Source of the DNA: Gracilibacillus orientalis
GTDB lineage: Bacteria > Bacillota > Bacilli > Bacillales > Amphibacillaceae
Length of the DNA: 64,000 bases
Direction of reading: 5' to 3'
Assembly: GCF_900114645.1 (NCBI RefSeq)
Contig: NZ_FOTR01000003.1
Coordinates: 1-64,000, forward strand
Of this stretch, positions 9,099-17,198 are shown piece by piece. A program made the position numbers and the translations under genes. Below the pieces are notes generated by a model. It did not search any database. It worked only from the letters and a program-made list of their open reading frames with translations, and was not told the DNA's origin. How positions within the stretch are numbered: position 1 is the first letter of the stretch; every line of letters begins with the position of its first letter.

Positions 9099-10868
9099 TT
9101 ATTTTGCATCATTCACTGCTCTGATTTTTTCTAAGGAAATCTTTGGTGTTCTATCTTCTTTTAGCAACCCATTTATCTCCTGTTGAACATCCGTTGTTTG
9201 AGTATAACAATATCCACAAATATACGGAGTAGCTTTAATGGCACCAGTAATATCTTGATAACGCTTTAAAAATTCTTCTTCTGTTTCCACTTGGTTACCA
9301 TAGCCCCAACCGCTGTCGTCATTAAAAGCAATCCCTCCATATTCTGTTAAAATCACTGGCTGACCTCTATACTTATATCCATCAGCAAACGCGTACTTAT
9401 GCTTGTTGTGAGGGATTTTATTATCGAGTATTAAATCTTTATCTTTATAACGTTCATAAAACAACTCTCCCAGTTCTTCATAATCGTGAAGCGCAATGAT
9501 GTCTGAAATAGTATGTTCCCATCCATCGTTAACAATAATAGGTCTTTGGGCATCTATTGCCTTGGTTAAATAGTAGATTGACTCTGTAAACGCTTGTTGC
9601 CTTTTGTCTTTAAATATTTTAGGAACACCCCATGATTCATTAAAAGGAACCCAAGTAATGATAGATGGATGATTATAGTGCTGCTGAATAATGTCCAACC
9701 ATTCTTTCGTAAAGTTCTCAACCGCTTCATCAGAGAACTCATAAGTTGCCGCCATTTCCGACCATACAAGTAAACCTTTTTTGTCACACCAATACAGAAA
9801 TCGCTCATCCTCGATTTTTTGATGTTTACGAACTCCGTTAAAACCCATTGCTAACGTTTTTTCAATGTCTTCGATCATAGCTTCATCAGAAGGAGGAGTA
9901 AGCATGGAGTCTGGCCAATAACCTTGATCCAATAATAACTTTTGATAGATTGGTGTGTTATTTAATAGTACTTGGTCATCCTTAATCGAAATTTTCCTCA
10001 TTCCAAAATAAGAATCAACTTCGTCTACTACATCACCATTTACAGATAATCGGAATGAAACATCATATAAATGAGGATGTTGAGGAGTCCAATACATTAC
10101 TCCCCATTCATGTAATTCAGAAGTAATATCAACTTCCATATGCATATTGGCACGATCTGGAACTAGTGAAAATTGCTTTACTACTTTTCCTTTAAAGCTA
10201 ATTATCGTGTCCAGCTTGCCATTTTCGTTGAGATCACCATTAAGTCTATAATCAAATGAAACTGTATTTTCATCCATATTAGGTGTTATCTTAACTCTTT
10301 CAATACTTTCCTCCTGCAGAAATTCCAACCAAACAGTCTGCCATATACCTGTATTTTGCACATACCAGCAGCCGAAATTACTATCTGTCCAACGCTGCTT
10401 ACCTCTAGGCTGATAACAGCTCTGGCTATCTTCTACTTTCACCACTAATTCATTTTCCTCCAATTTATTAACTACATGACTAATATTAAAAGAAAAAGCG
10501 GCATTTCCACCAGCATGCTCTCCTATATAATGTCCATTTACCCATACTTTTGTTAAATAATCAGACGCTTGAAATCTTAGAATGGCCTGTTTATCTATTT
10601 CATTATTTGGTACCTCAAACATTCGCTGATACCAAATACAAGGATGGAATGTTTGATCTCCGATACCACTTGCTTTTGTTTCATATGTGAATGGAACTTG
10701 TATCTCGTTTGTAAAGTTTGGTTTAGTATACCAAGCCTCTTTTTCTCCGATATCTTGATCATCAAACGTAAATTTCCACGTTCCATTTAAATTAAGCCAG
10801 AATTCACGCCGAAATTGAGGCCTTGGATATTCAACCCTTTTAGAAGTTGTAATAGTGGTTGTCGTCAT
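9099..10868 (-). CDS. Glycoside hydrolase family 2 (beta-galactosidase/beta-glucuronidase-like)
   Basis: A 589-residue enzyme with the GH2 order: N-terminal sugar-binding jelly roll (about 1-180), immunoglobulin-like domain (185-295) and TIM barrel (300-589). The acid/base pair N410-E411 lies in WVPFNESWG and the nucleophile E509 in ILTEYGG. No signal peptide is present, so it is cytoplasmic. At 589 residues it is shorter than LacZ and closer to beta-glucuronidase-sized members. RBS GGGAGAGG precedes ATG 10868. Next to a sulfatase it may remove the sugar exposed after desulfation; galactose and glucuronic acid are both possible. Confidence 0.9.
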   Translation of the reverse strand: MTTTTITTSKRVEYPRPQFRREFWLNLNGTWKFTFDDQDIGEKEAWYTKPNFTNEIQVPFTYETKASGIGDQTFHPCIWYQRMFEVPNNEIDKQAILRFQASDYLTKVWVNGHYIGEHAGGNAAFSFNISHVVNKLEENELVVKVEDSQSCYQPRGKQRWTDSNFGCWYVQNTGIWQTVWLEFLQEESIERVKITPNMDENTVSFDYRLNGDLNENGKLDTIISFKGKVVKQFSLVPDRANMHMEVDITSELHEWGVMYWTPQHPHLYDVSFRLSVNGDVVDEVDSYFGMRKISIKDDQVLLNNTPIYQKLLLDQGYWPDSMLTPPSDEAMIEDIEKTLAMGFNGVRKHQKIEDERFLYWCDKKGLLVWSEMAATYEFSDEAVENFTKEWLDIIQQHYNHPSIITWVPFNESWGVPKIFKDKRQQAFTESIYYLTKAIDAQRPIIVNDGWEHTISDIIALHDYEELGELFYERYKDKDLILDNKIPHNKHKYAFADGYKYRGQPVILTEYGGIAFNDDSGWGYGNQVETEEEFLKRYQDITGAIKATPYICGYCYTQTTDVQQEINGLLKEDRTPKISLEKIRAVNDAK

Positions 10869-10909
10869 ATGCTTACCTCTCCCTTTATTACATGTTTTGT
10901 GTATTAATA

Positions 10910-10935
10910 CTTATATCATGTTTATTTTATATAAG
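10910..10935. promoter_or_regulatory. Inverted repeat upstream of the GH2 gene, possible operator
   Basis: CTTATAT (10910-10916) and ATATAAG (10929-10935) form a perfect 7-bp inverted repeat about 45 bp upstream of the GH2 start. It resembles in base composition the larger inverted repeat upstream of the ArsR-type gene, so both could be sites for that regulator. This is inference only. Confidence 0.35.
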
Positions 10936-11013
10936 AATACGCTCTCAAAAATAAAAAGTCAACTTTGTTTTTTAATATTTTTAGTTTAATTCATTTTTAC
11001 TGTTTTTATAAGC

Positions 11014-11039
11014 AAAAAAACTCCCCATTGATTGGAGAG
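11014..11039 (-). terminator. Terminator of the ArsR-type regulator gene
   Basis: Stem CTCTCC/GGGGAG (11034-11039 with 11021-11026, one G-T pair) followed on the minus strand by seven T residues. It lies 20 bp behind the regulator stop codon. Confidence 0.65.
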
Positions 11040-11058
11040 AAATATAACCACTAAAGTA

Positions 11059-11985
11059 TTATTCAAATTTTATATTCAATTTTATATCTTGTTCGAAATC
11101 ACCGAATTCTTTGCCGAAGATGTTCATTCCACCTTTATGAACAGCATCTTCTTTTATGCCTATTTTAAATGTTACATAATCTTTGCGCTGTACATTTACA
11201 TCATTCAATGTAACATTAGACAGCTGGAAATCATCTATCATTGTATTTTCGTTTGATATTTTCCAAACCTTTAACGTACCATATTGAGTACTTGTTGTTT
11301 CTGCCCAATATTTAGGGTTTAACTTACCTGGACGATCACCATAATCACCTGGGCTTGTCCATGTTCCTATATCAACATTATTGACCCAAACAGTGATATC
11401 AGATGGCCAATTGTGATCATGATTAGGTGCTTCTGAACAAATTTCTAAGGAAAACTGCATTTCTTTTATGGTTGCATCAGGAGCAATGACTATAGGAAAT
11501 TTATACTCAAGAAATCCTTTTCGTGTCCATATAAGTTGTGTGTGTATTCGCTCAGGGCTATAAAAATAAACTGGCTCATCTTCAGGAATTAACAATTTCT
11601 CCTGATTTGCCATGCCGCATGTAGGAGCAACTTGAAAGTCAACAAATTGTCCAATAGGCATCTCTAGTTCATAATTTTTCAAGTCATTCTTAGAAGATTT
11701 ATTTGTACTATTCAAAAGAATATGAATGTCATCAAAATTCCTTGTACACACCTTCATTGCCCCTCTACTTGCAGGTCTAAGCTCTGTAAGTATTAGGTTA
11801 GCTTCTTCTAGAACTCGCACATGAGAGGCAGTAGTAGAAACAGGGATTTGCAATGCATCTGATAGTTGATGCACATTCAAATTTTCTTTATTAAGTAACT
11901 TAATCATATTCAAGCGTACCTTTGATGATAACGCATGAGTTACTTTGCTTAGTTTTTCAGGATCGCTAATAGATAATTCTAACAA
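11059..11985 (-). CDS. ArsR-type regulator with a large C-terminal domain
   Basis: A 308-residue protein. Residues about 8-95 form a winged helix of the ArsR type (LSSKVRLNMIKLL, then VSTTASHVRVLEEANLI). The remaining 200 residues are far longer than in metal-sensing ArsR proteins and look beta-rich, with many aromatic residues (IHTQLIWTRKGFLEYKFP, TVWVNNVDIGTWTSPGD). This suggests a jelly-roll or other ligand-binding fold. No metal-binding cysteine pair is seen in the HTH. The start is TTG 11985 with GGAGGG 9 bases upstream. It precedes the GH2 and sulfatase genes and may repress them until a glycan ligand appears; function is inferred from context. Confidence 0.8.
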   Translation of the reverse strand: MLELSISDPEKLSKVTHALSSKVRLNMIKLLNKENLNVHQLSDALQIPVSTTASHVRVLEEANLILTELRPASRGAMKVCTRNFDDIHILLNSTNKSSKNDLKNYELEMPIGQFVDFQVAPTCGMANQEKLLIPEDEPVYFYSPERIHTQLIWTRKGFLEYKFPIVIAPDATIKEMQFSLEICSEAPNHDHNWPSDITVWVNNVDIGTWTSPGDYGDRPGKLNPKYWAETTSTQYGTLKVWKISNENTMIDDFQLSNVTLNDVNVQRKDYVTFKIGIKEDAVHKGGMNIFGKEFGDFEQDIKLNIKFE

Positions 11986-12004
11986 AATTCATCCCTCCAG
12001 TGAA

Positions 12005-12043
12005 CGTTTATATTAAAAATGTTTGTTGTTTTAAATATAAACG
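12005..12043. promoter_or_regulatory. Inverted repeat upstream of the ArsR-type gene, possible autoregulatory operator
   Basis: Two perfect 10-bp arms (CGTTTATATT at 12005-12014 and AATATAAACG at 12034-12043) lie 20 to 58 bp upstream of the TTG start. The spacing of 19 bp puts the arms about three helix turns apart centre to centre. Binding by the downstream regulator is an inference. Confidence 0.45.
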
Positions 12044-12162
12044 AAAAAACAGTATTTATCTAGTTTTCCAGCTTAATTAATTAGAATTATACAACTTTGA
12101 TAAAATATATGCTTTGCGATTTCATTTATATAGTCATGTTGGCAGGCAATTAATTATGCAGA

Positions 12163-12202
12163 AAAAGCACTTCGTTAATCATAGCATTAACGAAGTGCTT
12201 TT
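12163..12202 (-). terminator. Terminator overlapping the end of the DeoR gene
   Basis: Perfect 17-bp stem (12163-12179 with 12186-12202, loop of 6) with an A/T-run on either side. The right arm contains the last codons of the DeoR-type gene, so the terminator is partly coding. Confidence 0.85.
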
Positions 12203-12957
12203 ATAACCTCTAAGCCGATTTCATGCAGATTGTCTATATCCTGATCCGATCCGTTACTATCGGTAATTATTCGTTCTACCTTTGTTAAAGGCGCAACATG
12301 TGCAAATGCCTGATAATGAAATTTATGATGATCAGTCAAGATATAAGTGGTGTCCGCTATTTCAATCATCTTTTGCTTCACGCGGGCTTGTTGTTCATTT
12401 GATTCACTAATCCCTCTCTCGAAGTGAATTCCTTTGCAGGACAGAAATGCTTTATTTACATGATATAAATCAAGTGAACGTTCCGCTAAAGGACCAACAT
12501 AAGAAAGGGACCTAGCAAGTAACGTACCACCAGTCGAAATCACAGTGATTTGATTTTTTTTACTTAATTCCAACACCACATTAACAGAATTCGTTAAAAC
12601 AGTGACCGGTATATTGGGTAAGTTCTTCGCCACATACCAAGCTGTCGTACTGGCATCCAACAAAATTTTATCCGTTTCAACAATATGTTTTACAACTTCC
12701 TGGGCAATTTCTCTTTTCTCGTCTACATACATTACTTCTCTTTCCTGAAAAGGTATTTCCGGTCCATCCTGAGAAGAGGCTATACTGACCGCCCCTCCGT
12801 GACTGCGGGCTAATTTCTTTTCTTTTTCTAATTTTTCTAAGTCTCGGCGAATTGTTTCATCAGTTACTGAAAAAAGGTTCGCAAGCTCTGATACTCTGAT
12901 ACTTTTCTTCTGATTGACAACTTCTACGATTCGCTGATGTCTTTCTGCAACTAGCAT
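12187..12957 (-). CDS. DeoR-family transcriptional regulator (possibly RhaR-like)
   Basis: A 256-residue cytoplasmic repressor. The N-terminal DeoR helix-turn-helix (about residues 3-57) contains the family signature ending in DETIRRDLEKLEKEKKLARSH. The C-terminal sugar-phosphate-sensing domain (about 75-230) resembles ribose-5-phosphate isomerase folds (DASTTAWYVAKNLP, VLTNSVNVVLEL, STGGTLLARSLSYVGP). AGGAG precedes the ATG. It lies 77 bp behind rhaM in the same direction. In B. subtilis a DeoR protein controls the rhamnose genes, including rhaM, so a similar role is plausible here. Confidence 0.9.
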   Translation of the reverse strand: MLVAERHQRIVEVVNQKKSIRVSELANLFSVTDETIRRDLEKLEKEKKLARSHGGAVSIASSQDGPEIPFQEREVMYVDEKREIAQEVVKHIVETDKILLDASTTAWYVAKNLPNIPVTVLTNSVNVVLELSKKNQITVISTGGTLLARSLSYVGPLAERSLDLYHVNKAFLSCKGIHFERGISESNEQQARVKQKMIEIADTTYILTDHHKFHYQAFAHVAPLTKVERIITDSNGSDQDIDNLHEIGLEVIKALR

Positions 12958-13034
12958 CTGATTTCTCCTACCTTCTCGTTCTTCAACCCTGTCTATTATT
13001 GACTATAGAAAAGTCTACCATAAAGATCAACTGT

Positions 13035-13349
13035 TTAGTCAAGATGAAAGACTTCTTGATCAATTAAATGCATTTTCGGGTCACCTTTTTCATCCATTGC
13101 TAAAATATCGCTCATAAATTCTTGCCATTTACGGTTAGCTGGATTGGTTTCCAATTCTTTCATTGCACGATGGTAATCATCCACTTCCATATATGCGTAA
13201 AGCTTGGTGCCATCCATGAAAATACTATAATTGCTAATCCCAACTTCTTTTAATGCTGCTAATAACTCCTGGTGTACTTCCTGATGTCTTTTCTTATATT
13301 CTTCCTGCGAGCCTTCCTTGCACTCCATTATAAACATATAACGTGCCAT
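13035..13349 (-). CDS. rhaM: L-rhamnose mutarotase
   Basis: A 104-residue protein of the RhaM family, which interconverts the alpha and beta anomers of L-rhamnose. Family features are visible: the start RYMFIMECKEG, the block YKKRHQEVHQELLAALKEVG, NYSIFMDGTKLYAYMEV and the C-terminal EVFHLD. GAGGAGG precedes the ATG. It is followed by the DeoR-type regulator. Isomerase, kinase and aldolase genes for rhamnose are not in this window, so it serves a pathway encoded elsewhere. Rhamnose is a component of rhamnogalacturonan, consistent with the pectin island further right. Confidence 0.9.
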   Translation of the reverse strand: MARYMFIMECKEGSQEEYKKRHQEVHQELLAALKEVGISNYSIFMDGTKLYAYMEVDDYHRAMKELETNPANRKWQEFMSDILAMDEKGDPKMHLIDQEVFHLD

Positions 13350-13501
13350 AATATCCTCCTCTTCATTGTAATCGTATTCATTTCATTGTTTTGTTTTTGC
13401 TTGTGTTTGTTTACATTTTATCACAGTATAAAACAAATACAAACAAAAATTTAGAGGTGGATTTCAAATGATAGATCATCACAAAGCCCCATGACAAAGG
13501 A

Positions 13502-13529
13502 AAACACAAGCTGCTTATAGCTTGTGTTT
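13502..13529 (-). terminator. Hairpin overlapping the end of the HAD phosphatase gene
   Basis: Perfect 11-bp stem (13502-13512 with 13519-13529) whose right arm holds the last codons of the HAD gene. A short T-run (TTTTCCTTT) follows on the minus strand. Confidence 0.6.
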
Positions 13530-14375
13530 GAAGTAGTGCTCTAAATAGTGATAGACGCCTTCTTTGTCGTTAGTAAACTCTGTGATTTCCTTTACTAACG
13601 ATTTAATTTGATCTGTAGCATTGACCATACCTACAGGATAACCTACATACTTCATCATTGGGATATCGTTGTTACTATCGCCGATTGCCATGGTATCTGC
13701 CGAGCTGATCTGATAATGCTTCAACAATGCTTCAATTCCTGTCGCTTTATTTACCCCTTCTACCATTACTTCTACGTTATGATGAGAGGATGAAGAAGTG
13801 GTGAAATTGGTTTCTTGTTTCATATTTTCCAGTTCTTTGATCCATGCCTGCATCTTGTCATGGTCGTTAGAAAAACAGAATATTTTCGCATATTTTTGTT
13901 CCGGTAAAGTGGCATGCCATCGAATTTCGTGCTCGATCGCAGCTTGCCTTTCCAACCATTCATTGATTCCTACTTCATCTGGTTTCTCAGCACTGATCAT
14001 GGACTCCATATACGCTTGATCCTCTGTTAGGGAAAGTCGTTCCCCATCATTGGGATGCACTTCATAATAAATCTGATATGATCGTGCAGATTGTATCACT
14101 TTATCCACAAGATCTGTGGATAAGCTATGTTCTAACAGCTTTTCTCCATCTACGTATGTAATCATACCATTTGCTGTAACAAATCCATCCAATTCTAGGT
14201 TGTTGGGTGCTGAGTCAAATACTTCATTATAGGAACGACCTGTCACGATAAACACACTAATACCTGTTTTTCTTATTTTTTGAATGGTGTCGAGTGTGTT
14301 TTGCGTTAATTGATTGTGGTTATTCAGTAATGTCCCATCCATATCTAAGCATATTGCTTTTGGTGAGAATGTCAT
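13515..14375 (-). CDS. Cof-type HAD-superfamily phosphatase
   Basis: A 286-residue cytoplasmic hydrolase of HAD class IIB. Motif I is CLDMDGTLL near the N-terminus with both catalytic aspartates, motif II is FIVTGRSYNEV, and motif III/IV is MAIGDSNNDIPMMKYVG near residues 230-250. Family members dephosphorylate sugar phosphates or flavin precursors with broad specificity, so the substrate is unknown. AAGGGGGG precedes the ATG. It is transcribed alone, with the hairpin at its 3-prime end. Confidence 0.9.
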   Translation of the reverse strand: MTFSPKAICLDMDGTLLNNHNQLTQNTLDTIQKIRKTGISVFIVTGRSYNEVFDSAPNNLELDGFVTANGMITYVDGEKLLEHSLSTDLVDKVIQSARSYQIYYEVHPNDGERLSLTEDQAYMESMISAEKPDEVGINEWLERQAAIEHEIRWHATLPEQKYAKIFCFSNDHDKMQAWIKELENMKQETNFTTSSSSHHNVEVMVEGVNKATGIEALLKHYQISSADTMAIGDSNNDIPMMKYVGYPVGMVNATDQIKSLVKEITEFTNDKEGVYHYLEHYFKHKL

Positions 14376-14478
14376 TGTTACGGTCCCCCCTTATAAACTA
14401 GCCGTTAACTAGTATAGCATAAGAAATATCAGCCCACCATCGACGCATATCGATAAGTGAGCTAGAAATCAGAACAGT

Positions 14479-15444
14479 TTATTTATCTTCTACAGACTGG
14501 AGATTGGCTTCAATTTCGTTTCTTTTTTGCTCTAGAAATGGTGGCAGGGCGAGGGTCTCTCCCAGGCGCTCATTCTTTTCATCTGTGTTGAAGCCTGGCC
14601 CATCTGTGGCTAGTTCAAATAGAATACCATTAGGTTCACGAAAGTATAATGATTGAAAATAATAACGATCGACAAGTCCTGAGTTAGGCAATTTTTCTTC
14701 GGTAATTCGCTCATGCCACTTTTCGAGCTCTTGATAATCTGCTACACGAAAAGCCACATGGTGAACACTACCTCTTCCAGGACGTTCTTTTTGCAATACC
14801 GGAAGTACTTCCATATGCACCTCTGCACCTGTACCACCCGCCCCCGTTTCAAACACTTGCATATCAGTTTCTCCTTCAGGATTAGGATAAAAACCAGCAT
14901 GACGAAAGCCGAGTACTTCTGTTAAAATTCTTTCAGTAGGTGCTAATTCTGGAACTGTTAATCGAACTGGTCCCAAGCCAGTTATACCATAATCCTTTGG
15001 TACCGGACTTTTTGACCATGGCACACCTGCTGCTACTCCTTTGTTATTTTCATCAGATACAAAAACAAGACGCTGCCCTTCATGATCTTGAAAAGGTAAC
15101 ACTTTTCGACCAAATGTTTCTCCAATCCCATCATGGACAACATCATATTCGTCCAAACGTTCCTCCCAATAGCTTAATGCTTCATCACAAGGAACACGTA
15201 AAGAGGTACAAGAAATACTATTATTACCAGCATACGTATGCCCTGCATTTGTTATTTCGAAAAAAGTTAAATCTGTTCCAGCTCGTCCAATTTCATCTGC
15301 ATAAAATAAATGATACATACTGGGATCGTCTTGATTGACCGTTTTTTTGACTAATCTCATTCCTAAAATATTCGTATAAAAATAATAGTTATCTTTAGCA
15401 GTAGCTGTAATTGCTGATACGTGATGTATTCCTTTGAGTTCCAT
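14479..15444 (-). CDS. Ring-cleaving dioxygenase of the glyoxalase fold (MhqO/MhqA type)
   Basis: A 321-residue protein with two vicinal-oxygen-chelate modules (about residues 1-130 and 150-280). It begins with MELKGIHHVSAITA and includes FYTNILGMRLVKKTVNQDD, which is typical of the Bacillus MhqO/MhqA/MhqE group that detoxifies hydroquinones and catechol-like compounds. The metal ligands include the histidine in GIHHVSA and in SVHHVAFRV and a glutamate near GILFELATDGPG. ATG 15444 is chosen because AAGGAGG lies 8 bases upstream; the frame extends further upstream without an RBS. A MarR-type repressor is not adjacent. Confidence 0.88.
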   Translation of the reverse strand: MELKGIHHVSAITATAKDNYYFYTNILGMRLVKKTVNQDDPSMYHLFYADEIGRAGTDLTFFEITNAGHTYAGNNSISCTSLRVPCDEALSYWEERLDEYDVVHDGIGETFGRKVLPFQDHEGQRLVFVSDENNKGVAAGVPWSKSPVPKDYGITGLGPVRLTVPELAPTERILTEVLGFRHAGFYPNPEGETDMQVFETGAGGTGAEVHMEVLPVLQKERPGRGSVHHVAFRVADYQELEKWHERITEEKLPNSGLVDRYYFQSLYFREPNGILFELATDGPGFNTDEKNERLGETLALPPFLEQKRNEIEANLQSVEDK

Positions 15445-15570
15445 AAGCCGCCTCCTTGAAATCGTTGTTAATTTCATTATAAACTTTTGTTATCTTGAAT
15501 TCAAGATAACGAGAAGTCTTGACAACTGGAGGGTTTTTGTTACAATCTTTTGTAATTACATAAGTGTTAT

Positions 15571-15674
15571 CACTACTAGGGGTGCCCTTTAAGTATGGGC
15601 TGAGAAAAAAGCACGTTGAAGCTTTTTAACCCTGAGAACCTGATCTGGCTTATACCAGCGGAGGGAAGTAGCTA
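15571..15674 (+). ncRNA. TPP riboswitch (THI element)
   Basis: The conserved THI-box segments occur in order: GGGGTGCC, GGCTGAGA, ACCCTGAGAACCTGATCTGG, then TTATACCAGCGGAGGGAAGT. The aptamer binds thiamine pyrophosphate and in Bacillaceae usually causes termination when TPP is plentiful. A terminator follows at 15692-15729 and thiW follows that. Confidence 0.95.
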
Positions 15675-15691
15675 AACTATTTGCATGGTAT

Positions 15692-15729
15692 AGCCAGGTT
15701 CTTATTCGGAATCTGGCTTTTTATTTTTT
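15692..15729 (+). terminator. Riboswitch-controlled terminator
   Basis: Stem AGCCAGGTTC (15692-15701) with GAATCTGGCT (15709-15718), one mismatch, followed by a T-rich run to 15729. The AGGTTC of the left arm is complementary to GAACCT inside the TPP aptamer, which provides the expected alternative antiterminator pairing. Confidence 0.85.
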
Positions 15730-15774
15730 CAGGATAGTGGTATGCACTTGTATTTAAAAAAGGAGGGAGATTGC

Positions 15775-16275
15775 ATGAATCGTACATTATTATTAACAAC
15801 GATGGCTGTTTTTATTGCAATTGGTACATTAGGTTCCCAATTTCTATGGTTCCCAACCGGTATCGCCAAAGCTTATCCTGTGCAACATGCCGTTAATATA
15901 ATGGCCGCTGTTACTCTAGGACCCGTTCCAGCTGTAATCATTGCTTTTACCATCGGACTTTTACGCAATTTATTAGGAATAGGAACATTGCTTGCATTTC
16001 CAGGTGGCATGATAGGCGCGTTACTTGCTGGTTACCTTTATCGATGGACGAATAAAAAAGCCTTGGCTGGTGTCGGAGAAATAATTGGTACCGGTGTGTT
16101 AGGTTCATTACTATCCGTTCCATTTTCCAAAATTTTGATGGGGACTTCCGTAGGTGCTTTAGCATTTCTACCAGGATTCCTTGTCAGCAGTGTAACAGGA
16201 ACTATTATCGGACTCTTGATTTTATCCAAAGTAAAGCATACCACTTTGATGCAACAACCAATTTCCAGCAAATAA
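15775..16275 (+). CDS. thiW: ThiW, thiazole-uptake ECF S-component
   Basis: A 166-residue membrane protein with about five predicted helices and the conserved FPTGIAKAYPVQHAVN segment of the ThiW family. The family is predicted to be the substrate-capture component of an energy-coupling-factor transporter for hydroxyethylthiazole, a thiamine precursor. ATG 15775 is chosen because AAAGGAGGG lies 8 bases upstream; the frame is open from 15742. The TPP riboswitch directly upstream supports the thiamine role. The shared ECF ATPases and T-component, and the thiazole kinase, are not in this window. Confidence 0.92.
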   Translation: MNRTLLLTTMAVFIAIGTLGSQFLWFPTGIAKAYPVQHAVNIMAAVTLGPVPAVIIAFTIGLLRNLLGIGTLLAFPGGMIGALLAGYLYRWTNKKALAGVGEIIGTGVLGSLLSVPFSKILMGTSVGALAFLPGFLVSSVTGTIIGLLILSKVKHTTLMQQPISSK

Positions 16276-16278
16276 CAC

Positions 16279-16301
16279 GAGACTTCCGTTAGTGGGGTTT
16301 T
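16279..16301 (+). repeat. Short interspersed repeat, copy 1
   Basis: The 23-base word GAGACTTCCGTTAGTGGGGT plus TTT follows the thiW stop codon. The same word with one change occurs at 38055-38077 behind the lacI-type gene. Confidence 0.55.
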
Positions 16302-16332
16302 ACGGACGATGAATACTGTGATAAAAATGGCT

Positions 16333-16379
16333 GATAAACAACAAATCATCGCGTATCTTCGTTAGATTTGTTGTTTATC
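16333..16379 (+). terminator. Probable terminator of thiW
   Basis: Perfect 15-bp stem (16333-16347 with 16365-16379) with a 17-base loop, about 60 bp behind thiW. The following sequence is only moderately T-rich, so its efficiency is uncertain. Confidence 0.5.
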
Positions 16380-16412
16380 TCTGTTTTCAAAACTTTTCAT
16401 AGAGAAAATAAA

Positions 16413-16439
16413 AAGCGACCATCTCCAATATGGTCGCTT
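16413..16439 (-). terminator. Terminator of the ferredoxin gene
   Basis: Perfect 10-bp stem (16413-16422 with 16430-16439), followed on the minus strand by TTTTATTTT. It lies six bases behind the ferredoxin stop codon. Confidence 0.85.
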
Positions 16440-16444
16440 GCGTA

Positions 16445-16684
16445 TTAATCCTTTGCGAAAAAGGCTTCTGCTTTTTCTAAATATTTTTCTTGTTCTGGAG
16501 TAAGATCATACTCCTCTTCAATTGCATCTACTGGACACACTGATTTACATGCTCCACAATCGATACAAATATCCGGATCTATATAAAATTGATCTGGTCC
16601 TTCGACAATACAATCTACCGGACAAACTGTTGTGCATTCACCAGATTTTTCTGTTTCACATGGTTCAGTTATTACAAATGCCAT
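16445..16684 (-). CDS. Seven-iron type ferredoxin
   Basis: A 79-residue electron carrier. Cysteines are at 9, 17, 21, 25, 40, 43, 46 and 50. C9, C17 and C50 match the ligands of a [3Fe-4S] cluster, and C21, C40, C43 and C46 those of a [4Fe-4S] cluster, as in the Azotobacter FdI family; C25 is the extra conserved cysteine. The spacing C9-x7-C17 with threonine at position 11 excludes a standard 2x[4Fe-4S] ligand set at the N-terminus. CTAGGAGG precedes the ATG. It is monocistronic; redox partners are not evident nearby. Confidence 0.93.
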   Translation of the reverse strand: MAFVITEPCETEKSGECTTVCPVDCIVEGPDQFYIDPDICIDCGACKSVCPVDAIEEEYDLTPEQEKYLEKAEAFFAKD

Positions 16685-16926
16685 CTTACATCCTCCTAGA
16701 TGTTTATCAATCTATTATTTACGATAAAGCATGTTCGACTAGGATTGCAAGTGTTTGAGTAAAAAATATAACCTTAAAAGTGGATGAAGAAAAACGAGGA
16801 AATCCATCCGCTCCTTATCTTTAACTCAGACTCCATATAGTAATGTTGATATGTTTATCACGGTGCTAACCGTCTGTAAGACCCCCGCTTCGGCTGCCCA
16901 CTCCCCTTTCCGTGGGTTTTTTCCCT

Positions 16927-16973
16927 CAGCTAACTTTTTCGCGTAAAAACCACTCGAAAAAGTGGATCTTCAG
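16927..16973 (+). repeat. Conserved-flank hairpin, copy 1
   Basis: CAGCTAACTT, a variable arm, loop, then the complementary arm running into AAGTGGATCTTCAG. The arms ACTTTTTCG (16933-16941) and CGAAAAAGT (16955-16963) pair perfectly. The flanks match copies at 17199-17250 (reverse strand) and 35022-35067. Confidence 0.7.
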
Positions 16974-17198
16974 GAAAACGTGTCCCACTGGAGTTGAAGT
17001 GGGCGGCCTGCGCTGAATCATGCTCTACAACATGTGTCAGACCTAGCAACTTGGGTTATTATCCCTGGGAAAATGCAAAGCTACGGCGTTGAAAATCACT
17101 AAAAATGGTTATAAAACCACTATGTTTTTTCTGATATTCGTTGTAGAAAAAGATATAGCGGAGGCCGAACGTTTCGACTCCTGAGGGATTAGCATGAT

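Noticed and set aside
13468-13494. Eight-codon plus-strand frame with an AGAGGTGG element
   Set aside because: Too short to judge, no regulated gene follows on that strand, and the adjacent genes are leftward.
14940-15338. Plus-strand frame of 132 codons
   Set aside because: It is antisense to the ring-cleaving dioxygenase gene, which has full family motifs; no RBS.
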